From contig RFFC02000015.1 of the NCBI GenBank assembly GCA_005518205.2, positions 69,567-133,566 on the forward strand: a stretch of 64,000 nt of DNA, in the 5' to 3' direction. Shown piece after piece: positions 45,437-53,880 of the stretch (positions are counted from its first letter, which is position 1; each line of letters begins with the position of its first letter). The translations under genes were made by a program, and so were the position numbers. The DNA is from Hormoscilla sp. GUM202 (GTDB lineage Bacteria > Cyanobacteriota > Cyanobacteriia > Cyanobacteriales > Desertifilaceae). The notes beneath the pieces were generated by a model. That model was not told the origin of the DNA. It saw only the letters and a program-made list of their open reading frames with translations, and ran no database searches.

Positions 45437-46264
45437 ATGCGTCGTCGATCGCAAGTGATAGAATCGTCGGAGGAGCTAAACATCTGGCCAGCGTTTACGG
45501 ACTTGATGTCGAACGCCTTCATGATTTTGAGTCTGCTATTGCTGCTGGCCCTAGTGAAATCGGTGTTTTTGAAGTCGGTCTCGGAGGCGACGGAAAGTCG
45601 ATCGAGAGAGTTAGAGGAACAGATTGTCGAGTTAGAGGAGGAGTTGCGACAACGGTCAAATATAATTACGGGACTAGAGGAGGATGTAACGGGACTGGAG
45701 GGAAAGGTAGCCAGTTTACAGAATGACTTGGGGAAAAAGACAACTATAATTACAGAACTAGAGGGGGATGTGGAACGGTTAAAATCGCCGCCCGTGATCG
45801 TGATTAGAGATTCCCAGGAACGGAAATTTGAATCGGGAAGTGCGGATTTATCTTCGGGGTTAGTGAATTTTATCAAGCAGGATTTGGTCAAGCAAATTGA
45901 ATCTGAGGCCAAGAACTATCAAGGTTATGTGGTGGAGGTGATCGGTCATACGGACGGTCAGGTGAATCAAGGGCGATCGAGCAATCTGGATCTAATCTTA
46001 GAAAAGGTAGCCACGGGGAGTCAACCGGTAACCAATCTCAGACCTGGTTCTAATGCGGATTTGGGGTTGATGCGGGCCTTGGCAGTGGTGCAGGAACTTC
46101 AGAAAGATGAGCGTTTAAAGAAAATGGGGTTAAAGTTTCGGGCCTATTCGGCGGCACAATTGTACCTGTCCCAGAATAGAGGCTACGCCCCAAGTAATCG
46201 GAATCCAGATCAAAGCAGGCGCAGGATTGAAATTCGCTTCTCTCCAGCAGCAGTAGAAAGGTAA
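45437..46264 (+). CDS. MotB/OmpA/ZorB-like peptidoglycan-binding partner
   Basis: 275 residues. A short cytoplasmic N terminus, then one membrane helix preceded by IWPAFTDLMSNAFMIL; Asp22 sits where the proton-carrying Asp of MotB/ZorB lies. Coiled coil about 55-115. OmpA-like domain about 120-275 (VVEVIGHTDGQ, LGLMRALAVVQEL, SRRRIEIRF). ATG at 45437. It forms an operon with the channel gene at 43907. A ParD remnant and repeats follow, then the SNF2 helicase. Confidence 0.85.
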   Translation: MRRRSQVIESSEELNIWPAFTDLMSNAFMILSLLLLLALVKSVFLKSVSEATESRSRELEEQIVELEEELRQRSNIITGLEEDVTGLEGKVASLQNDLGKKTTIITELEGDVERLKSPPVIVIRDSQERKFESGSADLSSGLVNFIKQDLVKQIESEAKNYQGYVVEVIGHTDGQVNQGRSSNLDLILEKVATGSQPVTNLRPGSNADLGLMRALAVVQELQKDERLKKMGLKFRAYSAAQLYLSQNRGYAPSNRNPDQSRRRIEIRFSPAAVER

Positions 46265-46276
46265 AGCGCAGCGTGT

Positions 46277-46400
46277 GGGGCGGGCGTCTCGCCTGCCGGG
46301 AACGTAGGGCGGGCGTCTCGCCTGCCCGAGATGTGCATAGGGCGGGCGTCTCGCCTGCCCGAGATGTGCGTAGGGCGGGCGTCTCGCCTGCCCGGCCCCG
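46277..46400. repeat. Four tandem ~34-bp repeats gggcgggcgtctcgcctgcc
   Basis: Copies at about 46279, 46307, 46341 and 46375, each a small palindrome gcgggcgtctcgcctgc followed by cgagatgtgcgtag. Located between the zorB-like gene and the ParD remnant. Recent expansion is likely, as copies 3 and 4 are nearly identical. Confidence 0.85.
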
Positions 46401-46416
46401 TGAGAGCAGCGAATAT

Positions 46417-46687
46417 ATGTTGAAGAGTAAATACGACTGGGCAGTTATGGCAATGGATCGCGAGTATTTTAGCCTCTTAGTGCAGCAAGATCGGGAACGC
46501 CAAGCAAAAGAACGGCTAGAAACTATGTTAATAGAGGGCCTAGAGTCAGGACCTGCCGAACCGATGACCGCGCGGTGTCTCCTGGGTAGTGCGAGTAGCG
46601 GAGGGTTCCCGGAGCGTGCTCCCAGGAGACACCGCGCAAGACTGGGAGAAAATCCGGATGGCAGTACGAGAAAGAACACGGCAATGA
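46417..46687 (+). pseudogene. ParD-type antitoxin remnant broken by a palindromic element
   Basis: QQDRERQAKERLETMLIEGL, then ESGPAEPMTA is the C-terminal half of a ParD/CopG antitoxin. After MTA a 68-bp palindrome (46570-46637) intervenes; removing 64 bp (from one ccgcg to the next) restores QDWEKIRMAVRERTRQ and a TGA at 46685. The N-terminal DNA-binding half is already degraded. Confidence 0.75.
46570..46637. repeat. Palindromic element with 17-bp perfect arms inside parD
   Basis: Arms gcgcggtgtctcctggg (46570-46586) and cccaggagacaccgcgc (46621-46637); core tagtgcgagtagcggagggt followed by tcccggagcgtgct. A further core-like piece (ctcccagtagcgctacggg) lies at 46747. Confidence 0.85.
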
Positions 46688-46841
46688 TGAAAGTTAAACT
46701 GATTGTAGCATTGTCAAAAAAATGGTATTACTGGTCTGGACCTGCTCCCAGTAGCGCTACGGGTATTGTAGATTTGTAAAAGGCGATCGCCTCTTAATAT
46801 CAAGTCGGGATGATTAACCGTAATCAAAAAGATATCATCTG

Positions 46842-46920
46842 TAGGTTGGGTAGAGCGCCAGCGAAACCCAACAGGGCTGGCGGCGGTTGGGTTTCGTTCC
46901 TCAACCCAACCTACAGATGA
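46842..46920. repeat. Palindromic dispersed repeat (tgtaggttgggt)
   Basis: Outer arms tgtaggttgggt and acccaacctaca with an inner gaaacccaac/gttgggtttc pair. Related sequences are at 25735-25763 and 58507-58602. Apart from this and the core-like piece at 46747, 46688-47008 contains nothing recognisable. Confidence 0.75.
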
Positions 46921-47008
46921 TAAATTTTTTATCTTTTGGCATTTAATCGGACATGATATAAGTAAATAAAGAACTGCTAATTTTGTATATCAAGCAATAA
47001 CACCAGCA

Positions 47009-48715
47009 ATGGACGACTTTTATAGCTTCTCATTCAAACAGACTAGCGCTTTAGTAGCCCTAAAAAATCATCAATACGACGACCTGAACTACTACAAGGC
47101 CCGGAACCAGCTATTCAACCTCTCGGTGATGGCAGACTACGACCAACTTGTCTGTCTCCCGAGTTTGACTAACATCGATAAATATTGGTATCAAATCGAA
47201 ACCGCCCGACGGGTACTCAGACAGTTTGGAGGACGGGCATTACTTGCTGATGAAGTGGGACTGGGTAAAACTATTGAAGCGGCTTTGATCTGTAAAGAAT
47301 ACTTCGCTAGGGGTCAAATTCAATCCCTGTTGGTACTGACTCCAGCTTCCCTGGTGTCCCAATGGCAATCGGAATTATCGGAAAAATTCGCCATTGACAC
47401 CGTGACTACGGATGATAAACATTTGCAACAGGATCTGACCGAATTCTGGACCGAACACCCCCGCATGGTTGCTTCCCTCAATACGGCGAAATCGGCTAAG
47501 CATTTCCCTTTGGTTACGGGACGCAGTTGGGATTTAGTGATTGTGGATGAAGCACATCATCTGAAAAATCGCCGCACTCTTAACTGGAAACTGGTTAATT
47601 CTCTTTCCAAGCGCTTTATCCTCATGCTGACTGCTACCCCGGTCCAAAATTCCCTGGTTGAACTGTATAATTTGCTGACTCTGCTGAAACCGGGTTTGCT
47701 GCAAACTGAAGCTGCTTTTAAGCGCGAATATGTTTCCCGCAATGGACGAGTCCCTAAAAATCCGGAAAAATTACGTCAGTTGATGCGGGAAGTGATGATT
47801 CGCAATACTCGCGCTTTGGTGGATGTTAAGTTACCTCAACGCTTTGCTAGTACTATCAGCGTTACTCCCTCTGCTAGCGAACAAAAATTATATCAGGATT
47901 TGACTGATTTCCTGCGATCGCGGGAAGATATTCTGGATAAGTTATCGCGAACGAACCTGTTGATGCGTGCGGGTTCTTCTCCTTTGGCCTTAGCTGATTC
48001 TCTGAAAAACTTGACTAAACGGCTGGAAATTGATGAATTGAAAACCTTCACCAGACGTGCAGCACAGATCAAACAAGTGGAGAAGGCGAAAGCTTTGATA
48101 GATTTACTGAAGCAGTCCAAGCAGAAAACCCTTGTTTTTACTACCTATCGGGCCACTAGCAGTTATTTAGCTAAAACCCTGGAACAAGCTAATATTCCCT
48201 ATGCGGAATTTCTGGGTAGCATGACCTTAAAGCAAAAAGATGCGGCGATCGCGGCCTTTAGGGATACAGTACCGGTGCTGCTGGCGTCGGAGACAGGGGG
48301 AGAAGGACGTAACATCCAGTTTGCTAATGCGATCGTGAATTACGATCTGCCTTGGAACCCGATGAAGATCGAACAGCGCATTGGCCGCCTGCATCGCATC
48401 GGCCAAACTCAGGAGGTGTTTATCTTTAACTTTTGCCTGAAAGATAGCATTGAAGAATATATCTTAAAGGTATTACATGATAAAATCAATATGTTTGAAC
48501 TGGTGGTGGGAGAGATCGAGACCATTATCGGTAATGTGGATGAGGAGTTAGATTTCTCGGAAGTGGTTATGGGGCTGTGGTTGAAAAATCAAGCGAAACC
48601 GGAACTGGATACGGCCTTTAATCAATTAGCTGATGATTTGTTGGCAGCTAAGGCTAAATATCAAAAAACGCGAGAACTGGACGAGGAAATATTTGGTGAA
48701 GATTTTGAAGCTTAA
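47009..48715 (+). CDS. SNF2-family (RapA-like) helicase/translocase
   Basis: 568 residues with the complete SNF2 motor: Walker A LADEVGLGKTIEAAL (about 80-94), DEAH box IVDEAHHLKN, motif III LMLTATP, and in the second RecA domain LVFTTYRAT, LLASETGGEGRNIQF, NPMKIEQRIGRLHRIGQ. No nuclease or other extra domain. Bacterial members remodel RNA polymerase (RapA) or serve in defence systems (DISARM DrmD, Zorya ZorD). It is followed 150 bases later by a coiled-coil companion. Its position downstream of a ZorAB-like pair is notable, but operon membership is uncertain because 745 bp of repeats intervene. Confidence 0.9.
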   Translation: MDDFYSFSFKQTSALVALKNHQYDDLNYYKARNQLFNLSVMADYDQLVCLPSLTNIDKYWYQIETARRVLRQFGGRALLADEVGLGKTIEAALICKEYFARGQIQSLLVLTPASLVSQWQSELSEKFAIDTVTTDDKHLQQDLTEFWTEHPRMVASLNTAKSAKHFPLVTGRSWDLVIVDEAHHLKNRRTLNWKLVNSLSKRFILMLTATPVQNSLVELYNLLTLLKPGLLQTEAAFKREYVSRNGRVPKNPEKLRQLMREVMIRNTRALVDVKLPQRFASTISVTPSASEQKLYQDLTDFLRSREDILDKLSRTNLLMRAGSSPLALADSLKNLTKRLEIDELKTFTRRAAQIKQVEKAKALIDLLKQSKQKTLVFTTYRATSSYLAKTLEQANIPYAEFLGSMTLKQKDAAIAAFRDTVPVLLASETGGEGRNIQFANAIVNYDLPWNPMKIEQRIGRLHRIGQTQEVFIFNFCLKDSIEEYILKVLHDKINMFELVVGEIETIIGNVDEELDFSEVVMGLWLKNQAKPELDTAFNQLADDLLAAKAKYQKTRELDEEIFGEDFEA

Positions 48716-48723
48716 AAGAGGAT

Positions 48724-48825
48724 CCCCCCCTAGCCCCCCCTTACAAAAGGGGGGGGAAAGATTTTTCCCCCGTCAGTTAGTTGTCCCCCCCTTTCTAAGG
48801 GGGGCTAGGGGGGATCTGCGGTTAT
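48724..48825. repeat. Inverted pair of ccccccctagccccccctt
   Basis: Two hairpins (ccccccctta-caaaaggggggg and a related stem) and an overall inverted relation of gatccccccc and ggggggatct, a common cyanobacterial dispersed repeat. It separates the helicase from its companion. Confidence 0.75.
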
Positions 48826-48865
48826 CGGGGATATAAATTTATAAATGACCTAGCAAGATTAAACC

Positions 48866-49912
48866 ATGATATCTGATACTATTCTCTCGACGATCGCGGA
48901 ACTTGTTTCCCTCTATGATGGCATAGCCGAACCAGCAGGGGAACAAGCTATGACCGTGTTACTGGCGCCAAATATTGCCAAGGCCCTTAACCTTCCCGAA
49001 GAAGTGACTCTGGCAACTAGGGCCGATATCCCTGATAGCTATTTTGTCTCTTATAACAGTGAATTGCTAGAGCATTTCTCTCGGTTACTGCAAGATAGAG
49101 GCATCGTTACGGCTTGGTCAATAAAATTTAGCGGCCATTTGAAGAAGACAGGGTTTGAACAACTCTTGTCCAAAAGCCTCGTCCCTCAAAATGGGTTAAT
49201 TCGGTTTCAGGAGGCGAAACCGGCAATTACTCCTTATCTCTGGTGTAATGTTGCTTATCAGGCTGAGGCGGACGAACAACGCATCGGTATGGTAGACTTG
49301 GTGATTAATGAGTTAACTGGTGTCGCCCCAGTGGATATTGGAGATGCTTTGTTTTGGGAGGCCGATCGCACTTCCATCTCCGAGCCTCCGGAGGGCGATC
49401 GGCTGGTGCATAATTTTGAGTTAGGGGAGTTAATTGAGCGAGTTGCGGCTGAGTTAATCAAAGATCAATTGACTAACTGGTCTGCCAAGTTAAATCGAGC
49501 CAAAAACCGAGACGAACAGCGACTGAAGGATTATTATGGGACAATAATGGAGGAAATTCGGTCTAAGATTAAGTCGAAGGGGTTGGTGGATGAGGAAAAG
49601 GAGAAGGAGTTGGCCAGAATTGAAGCGACTCAGGGAGAGTTGGAACGGAAATTATTGGATTTACAAGACCGCTATGCAATGAAGGTAGAAGCTTATTTGC
49701 ATAGTGCCATGGTACTTTATTTACCGACGGTGCATATCAAATGTGAATTGGTCAGAAAGAAGGCGAAACGAATTGTTCCCGCAGTATGGAATCCTTTTAC
49801 TAAAATTATTGAGCCTTGGCGTTGTGAGGTGTCGGGAGAACCGGTGACCGAGTTCTATTTAGGGGATAAGGATGCTAAAATTATTTCACCTAATTGCTGG
49901 GATAATAAGTAA
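48866..49912 (+). CDS. Coiled-coil companion of the SNF2 helicase, function unknown
   Basis: 348 residues, no domain recognised with confidence. N-terminal mixed alpha/beta half (about 1-190), central coiled coil (about 195-275: NRAKNRDEQRLKDYYGTIME and ELERKLLDLQDRYAMKVEAY), and a C-terminal beta-rich end with Cys residues (IKCELVRKKAKRIVPAVWNP, PWRCEVSGEP). The last part resembles a zinc-ribbon-like knuckle with its second pair missing. Same strand as the helicase with only a repeat between them; I infer a functional pair. Confidence 0.7.
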   Translation: MISDTILSTIAELVSLYDGIAEPAGEQAMTVLLAPNIAKALNLPEEVTLATRADIPDSYFVSYNSELLEHFSRLLQDRGIVTAWSIKFSGHLKKTGFEQLLSKSLVPQNGLIRFQEAKPAITPYLWCNVAYQAEADEQRIGMVDLVINELTGVAPVDIGDALFWEADRTSISEPPEGDRLVHNFELGELIERVAAELIKDQLTNWSAKLNRAKNRDEQRLKDYYGTIMEEIRSKIKSKGLVDEEKEKELARIEATQGELERKLLDLQDRYAMKVEAYLHSAMVLYLPTVHIKCELVRKKAKRIVPAVWNPFTKIIEPWRCEVSGEPVTEFYLGDKDAKIISPNCWDNK

Positions 49913-49928
49913 GACTAAGACTTTCACT

Positions 49929-49993
49929 TCGCTGTCAGCCCGCCGGGGGTTCAAACCCCCGGCTAATAGCTAAAGTCGGTTAAAACCGACTAA
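49929..49993. repeat. REP double hairpin, copy 2 (reverse orientation)
   Basis: cagcccgccgggggttcaaa, cccccggctaatagc, then agtcggttaaaaccgact. Same family as 40445 and 53796. Confidence 0.85.
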
Positions 49994-50083
49994 AAAAAAC
50001 GAGAAAAAAGGCAGTTTATCTAGTTCCCAGTTTATGACGGGAAACGAGAAAAAAGTTTTGATTGAAGGGAAAGTGGTAGAATT

Positions 50084-50332
50084 ATGAGAAAAGTAGAAAT
50101 CTCTGAAGCTGAGGCCCCTTGGGCAGAGTATGTACAAGATCGAGAACCGATTGTTTTAATCCGTGATGGTCAGCCGGTTGCGGCATTGCTTCCCATCGAA
50201 GGCATCGATTTGGAGACGCTTATGGTGAGCATGAATCATAATTTTATTGATATTATTCAGCGATCGCGCCAAAGTCAAAAAGAACATGGTCGGATATTTT
50301 CCGAAGAAGTCCGTCAGGAATTGGGAATATAG
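50084..50332 (+). CDS. Phd/YefM-type antitoxin
   Basis: 82 residues: KVEISEAEAPWAEYVQDREP, IVLIRDGQPVAALLPIEGID is the Phd/YefM DNA-binding fold. The C-terminal half (IIQRSRQSQKEHGRIFSEEV) would bind a PIN or Doc-type toxin. No toxin gene follows: the next sequence is a palindromic repeat and then the VWA-like gene. Orphan antitoxin or broken pair. Confidence 0.78.
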   Translation: MRKVEISEAEAPWAEYVQDREPIVLIRDGQPVAALLPIEGIDLETLMVSMNHNFIDIIQRSRQSQKEHGRIFSEEVRQELGI

Positions 50333-50408
50333 TAGGGTGCGCAGTGCCCTTAGCTTGGTCGAAAGTTCCCAGCCAGAGACGCCAGAGACTGCCCACGAGA
50401 AAATTTTA

Positions 50409-50462
50409 GCCCGCGCAGGCGGGCTTTGTTTGTGTAGCCGGACCCTTTAGGGTTCGGGCACG
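50409..50462 (+). repeat. GC-hairpin pair (agcccgcgcaggcgggctt + ccggaccctttagg)
   Basis: Single copy of the unit tandemly repeated at 11380-11560 and present in reverse at 33893-33957. Two hairpins in series. Confidence 0.75.
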
Positions 50463-50506
50463 AGGAAATGTGATATAATCAGTATGTACGATCGGGCTGA
50501 ACTATT

Positions 50507-51613
50507 TTGAGTGAATCTTGTCCCACCGTTGCTCCCGGGCAACCCCTGACTCCTTTACAAAGAACCGCACTGCAATTGGTCGCTCGTCTCCATGGCGGGC
50601 GCGATGTCGTGCTGGCGATCGACCTAACGGAGAGTGTCGGTTTGAATGAAGAAGGTCGCCTGCGCCTGCGTCAGATTGTCTCAGATAGCTTGCAACCGGG
50701 AGATACTGTCTATGTCGTTCCTTTTGCCTCAACCGTCGCCCCTCTAGAAGCTCCGATCGCATTCAAGAGCAATGAAGATGTCGATCGCATCATCCCAGGG
50801 ATAGAATCTCAGTCGGATGGCAATTTCCGCAATACAGATATTCAGCTTGCCGAGCTATCTATCTATCAGAAGCTGGCCCAAATTAATCAATGTCGCTTGA
50901 CAGAATCGCAAGCAATTAAACCCCAGTCGGTAGTTTGGATTACCGATGCGCCTCTGGGTACAAAATTAGGCTCGGAATGGATTGAAACTCCTTTTGAGAG
51001 CCCCTTTAGAAAAGAAAATTCTCTCCCCAGTCAGCAGCGACGCGCTTGGATGCAAGCTCTCCCCTTGCAAGAGCGATCGCTCTCCATTAGAACTAAGAAC
51101 GAGCAAGTATATAAACTGACTGTGGTGGATATTCCTGCGACGGTGCAGGAGTTCTGCACTCCCGCCCCCGGGGGCAAAGAAACCTGCTTGGTAAATGCTT
51201 ACCTCTGGGGGCAATTGTGGTTACCTACTGCCGGTTTGGCGATCGGATTAATTGCCATCCTGCTTGCAGTAAAGACTTGGATGAGTTGGCAAAAGAAATG
51301 GCAACTGATCGTAGATTTTGATTCCGAACAGGAGGAACAAAGATGTTATCTGCGACACAATCAACGGATCGCGATCGGGGAGTACGATGGTAATTGCGTT
51401 GATGCCATTGACTGTCCCGGGGAGGAAGTGAGAGCATATTTAGAACGAAAAGGGAATAGTCTTTACCTAGTGCCAACGGGGTTAGCAAAAATTGATTACA
51501 ATGGCAGAGAAGTTACTCAGCGGACTCGCCTATCTGGTAACCAGATGAGGCTGAATTGTCCCGATGGGAATAATCGTGATTTTGAATTCGCGATCGAAAT
51601 TAAAAAATCGTAG
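50507..51613 (+). CDS. Membrane-anchored VWA-like protein
   Basis: 368 residues. VWA-like domain about 30-220 starting DVVLAIDLTESVGL: the MIDAS motif is DxTxS rather than DxSxS, with a plausible later Thr (NTDIQ) and Asp (WITDAPLG). One membrane helix (about 229-255, LWLPTAGLAIGLIAILLAV), then a cytoplasmic beta-rich domain of about 110 residues. The start is a TTG at 50507 without a clear ribosome site, so the N terminus is uncertain. It may pair with the tubulin-like protein at 53881; VWA and FtsZ-like genes co-occur in known membrane-remodelling gene sets. Confidence 0.7.
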   Translation: MSESCPTVAPGQPLTPLQRTALQLVARLHGGRDVVLAIDLTESVGLNEEGRLRLRQIVSDSLQPGDTVYVVPFASTVAPLEAPIAFKSNEDVDRIIPGIESQSDGNFRNTDIQLAELSIYQKLAQINQCRLTESQAIKPQSVVWITDAPLGTKLGSEWIETPFESPFRKENSLPSQQRRAWMQALPLQERSLSIRTKNEQVYKLTVVDIPATVQEFCTPAPGGKETCLVNAYLWGQLWLPTAGLAIGLIAILLAVKTWMSWQKKWQLIVDFDSEQEEQRCYLRHNQRIAIGEYDGNCVDAIDCPGEEVRAYLERKGNSLYLVPTGLAKIDYNGREVTQRTRLSGNQMRLNCPDGNNRDFEFAIEIKKS

Positions 51614-51671
51614 GGTGGGCACCACCCACCCTTGCCTCCTAACCCAGCGGGCCGACAGCGAAGTAAGAGAA

Positions 51672-53489
51672 TTACAGGGGTCGAAGTGTAGCAATCTTTG
51701 AGTTTCCTGCCTCAAGCAAACCTACGATATTAAACTTTACACGATCGCTTACTCGTTGGCCAACTTTTTCTATCAGTTCTCCGACTAGCTGTTGCATTTT
51801 GGGCTTGAAGAAAATTTCTATGATTGCTAATGCCTCTTGACGATCTAAATTTGTCACTTCCACGATCTGGGACTGAAGTTTTTGCAGCATTTCCTGGTTG
51901 ATATATTGCCAATTACCTGGGTTAGATGCAAGTACCAGACCAATTTTGGCTGTCACTTCCTCGAAGGCATTCAACAAAAGTGATTCTGTTCCTGTTACTA
52001 TTTCATCCACTAGCGCCCTGCGCACTGGCCTTCCCTGGTTTGAGTATAAAAAGTCTAGACTGCCAACCAGAACCGTTCGTATATCCCATTCCTGACTTGC
52101 TCGCATCTGTGATAATAGCTCCTCTAATAACTCCCACCTGATTTGACTATTTTCCCACACCAGTTCTTGCAGGCAGGCACTCAATTTTTCATCCGTTAAC
52201 AATCGTTGTGCTATATAGGGATATATTTGACCAAATGGCTTCAACTCGGGATTGACTGCGATCGCCACTCCTTCTAAGGTTGCTAAGGAGCGAAAAATGA
52301 GCAAATAATAAGTTGGCAAGTTAAAGGGATGTTTGTATATCAATGGGTAAAGCTTCTTAATCACGCTATTGATGCCAAATTCGGTTACCGAAGCAGTCAG
52401 CACTCTGGCAAAAATATCCGCTAGTTCCGGAACGAGGAAACTCAGATCGGTTTCGGGGGGCAAAAACCCTAGCTTGATATAATCTTGGGCTAATCCTTCA
52501 AAGTCACCCGTGAGGATATGCATAATAGATTCGATGAAGCTATAGCGATATTCGGCGGTCACAAAGCTCATCATGCCGAAGTCTATATACGCTAACTTAC
52601 CCTCGGGGGTCGCTAATAAATTCCCCGGGTGGGGGTCCGCATGAAAAAACCCGCTTTCCAGCAGTTGTCGCACGGAACAGTTGTATCCGAGATTGACAAA
52701 GTAGACCCCATCAAAGCGGCCACTATTCAACTGTTCGATTTCAGTTAATTTTACTCCTTCAATCCACTCCATTGTCAGCACCCGCTGGCCGGTATATTCC
52801 CAGTAAATGCGCGGGACGATAATGTTATTTTTGTTGGCATACAGTTTCCCAAAGCGTTCGGCATTGCGACCTTCGTTGATGTAGTCCAATTCGGCAAACA
52901 AGCGGCTGGCTAATTCGTCCATCAGGGCCACGAGATCGCTGTGAATGAAGGAGATAGATTTTTGCGCCCAGGCGGCAATTTGCCGCAGAATGTAAAGATC
53001 TAGGGACATGCTCGATCGCAAACCCGGACGCTGGACTTTGATTGCTACGGTTTCGCCGGTTTTGAGTTTTCCTTTATAAACTTGCCCTAAGGAGGCGGCG
53101 GCCACGGGGTTCTCGCTGAGTTCGGCATAGATGCGATCGGGGGTTTGTCCCAGTTCGGCGGCGATTAACTCATAGGCGATCGCATTGGGAAAGGAAGGTA
53201 ATTGGTCTTGTAATAAGCCAAGTTCTTCAATATATATGGGCGGAATGATGTCGGGACGACAGGAGAGAATTTGCCCCAGTTTAATGAAAGTCGGCCCCAG
53301 TTGCGTCAGAATTTGCCGCAGTTGCAGGGCCCGTTGGGGCTGATTTTTCTGGAGGCTACCGGTCAACCAGTCCCATAGCAAAGGGATGGCAAAGCCGATG
53401 GAGGTGCGCAAAATCGTCAAGCGCCGTCCCCATAGCAGTCCCGGACGCTGGCGATAGGAGTTGTTCAGGGCTTGTGGATCGTAATGCAA
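51672..53489 (-). CDS. ABC1/UbiB-family atypical kinase
   Basis: 605 residues. The KxGQ motif (FIKLGQILSCRPDI), the Ala-rich loop AAASLGQVYKGKLK, VAIKVQRPG, HADPHPGN and IDFGMM define the ABC1/ADCK/UbiB family, whose members support quinone or prenyl-lipid metabolism in plastids and cyanobacteria. C-terminal about 120 residues are helical. The last codons and stop come from sequence similar to the tail of the REP repeat (gaagtaagagaattacaggg). Antisense to the neighbouring VWA and tubulin genes, so not part of their operon. Confidence 0.92.
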   Translation of the reverse strand: MHYDPQALNNSYRQRPGLLWGRRLTILRTSIGFAIPLLWDWLTGSLQKNQPQRALQLRQILTQLGPTFIKLGQILSCRPDIIPPIYIEELGLLQDQLPSFPNAIAYELIAAELGQTPDRIYAELSENPVAAASLGQVYKGKLKTGETVAIKVQRPGLRSSMSLDLYILRQIAAWAQKSISFIHSDLVALMDELASRLFAELDYINEGRNAERFGKLYANKNNIIVPRIYWEYTGQRVLTMEWIEGVKLTEIEQLNSGRFDGVYFVNLGYNCSVRQLLESGFFHADPHPGNLLATPEGKLAYIDFGMMSFVTAEYRYSFIESIMHILTGDFEGLAQDYIKLGFLPPETDLSFLVPELADIFARVLTASVTEFGINSVIKKLYPLIYKHPFNLPTYYLLIFRSLATLEGVAIAVNPELKPFGQIYPYIAQRLLTDEKLSACLQELVWENSQIRWELLEELLSQMRASQEWDIRTVLVGSLDFLYSNQGRPVRRALVDEIVTGTESLLLNAFEEVTAKIGLVLASNPGNWQYINQEMLQKLQSQIVEVTNLDRQEALAIIEIFFKPKMQQLVGELIEKVGQRVSDRVKFNIVGLLEAGNSKIATLRPL

Positions 53490-53648
53490 GGTTGTTCTAG
53501 TCCCGTGTTTTTTCTATTTTCTCATGCCCGCCCGTCGGGGGCATCTCTATCATAGCATACTATAAGCATTTTTGCTCAAAGCCCTGCTCCAGCTACTGGG
53601 ATCGCCACCGGACCTGGGAAGCATTGAGGGCCCAGGACAATGCCAGAC

Positions 53649-53677
53649 TTGTAGAATCTTGACAGGGGTGATATAAT
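53649..53677 (+). promoter_or_regulatory. Possible sigma70-type promoter for the tubulin-like gene
   Basis: ttgtag (53649-53654), 17-base spacer, tataat (53672-53677), about 200 bases before the ATG at 53881. No other good box pair is seen in 53490-53880, which otherwise holds a REP repeat. Confidence 0.4.
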
Positions 53678-53795
53678 ATCATACACCTGTTAAGCAGACA
53701 ATTGCAGGAGAAGACAAAAAGGATTAACACCGATATATTAGGTAGGATATCAAATTGGTCAAAACAATGCTAGAATTTTTAAGCATTATCCTATT

Positions 53796-53862
53796 AGTCG
53801 GTTTTAACCGACTTTAGCTATTAGCCGGGGGTGGGATACCCCCGGCGGGCTGACAGCGAAGT
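53796..53862. repeat. REP double hairpin, copy 3, in the leader of the tubulin-like gene
   Basis: agtcggttttaaccgact, then agccgggggtgggatacccc-cggcgggctgacagcgaag. It ends 18 bases before the ATG, so it would lie in the mRNA leader. Confidence 0.85.
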
Positions 53863-53880
53863 GGGGAGAAGATTGCGACG

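Noticed and set aside
43907..46264. Flagellar MotAB or TolQR/ExbBD uptake system
   Set aside because: The tail of the channel protein is far longer than TolQ/ExbB, no flagellar, TonB or TolA gene is near, and the OmpA-like partner has no MotB plug motif that I can recognise. A stator role in a different system is kept instead.
50507..51613. TerY-type tellurite resistance protein
   Set aside because: It has a VWA-like domain but no ter genes nearby, a variant MIDAS and a C-terminal domain unlike TerY.
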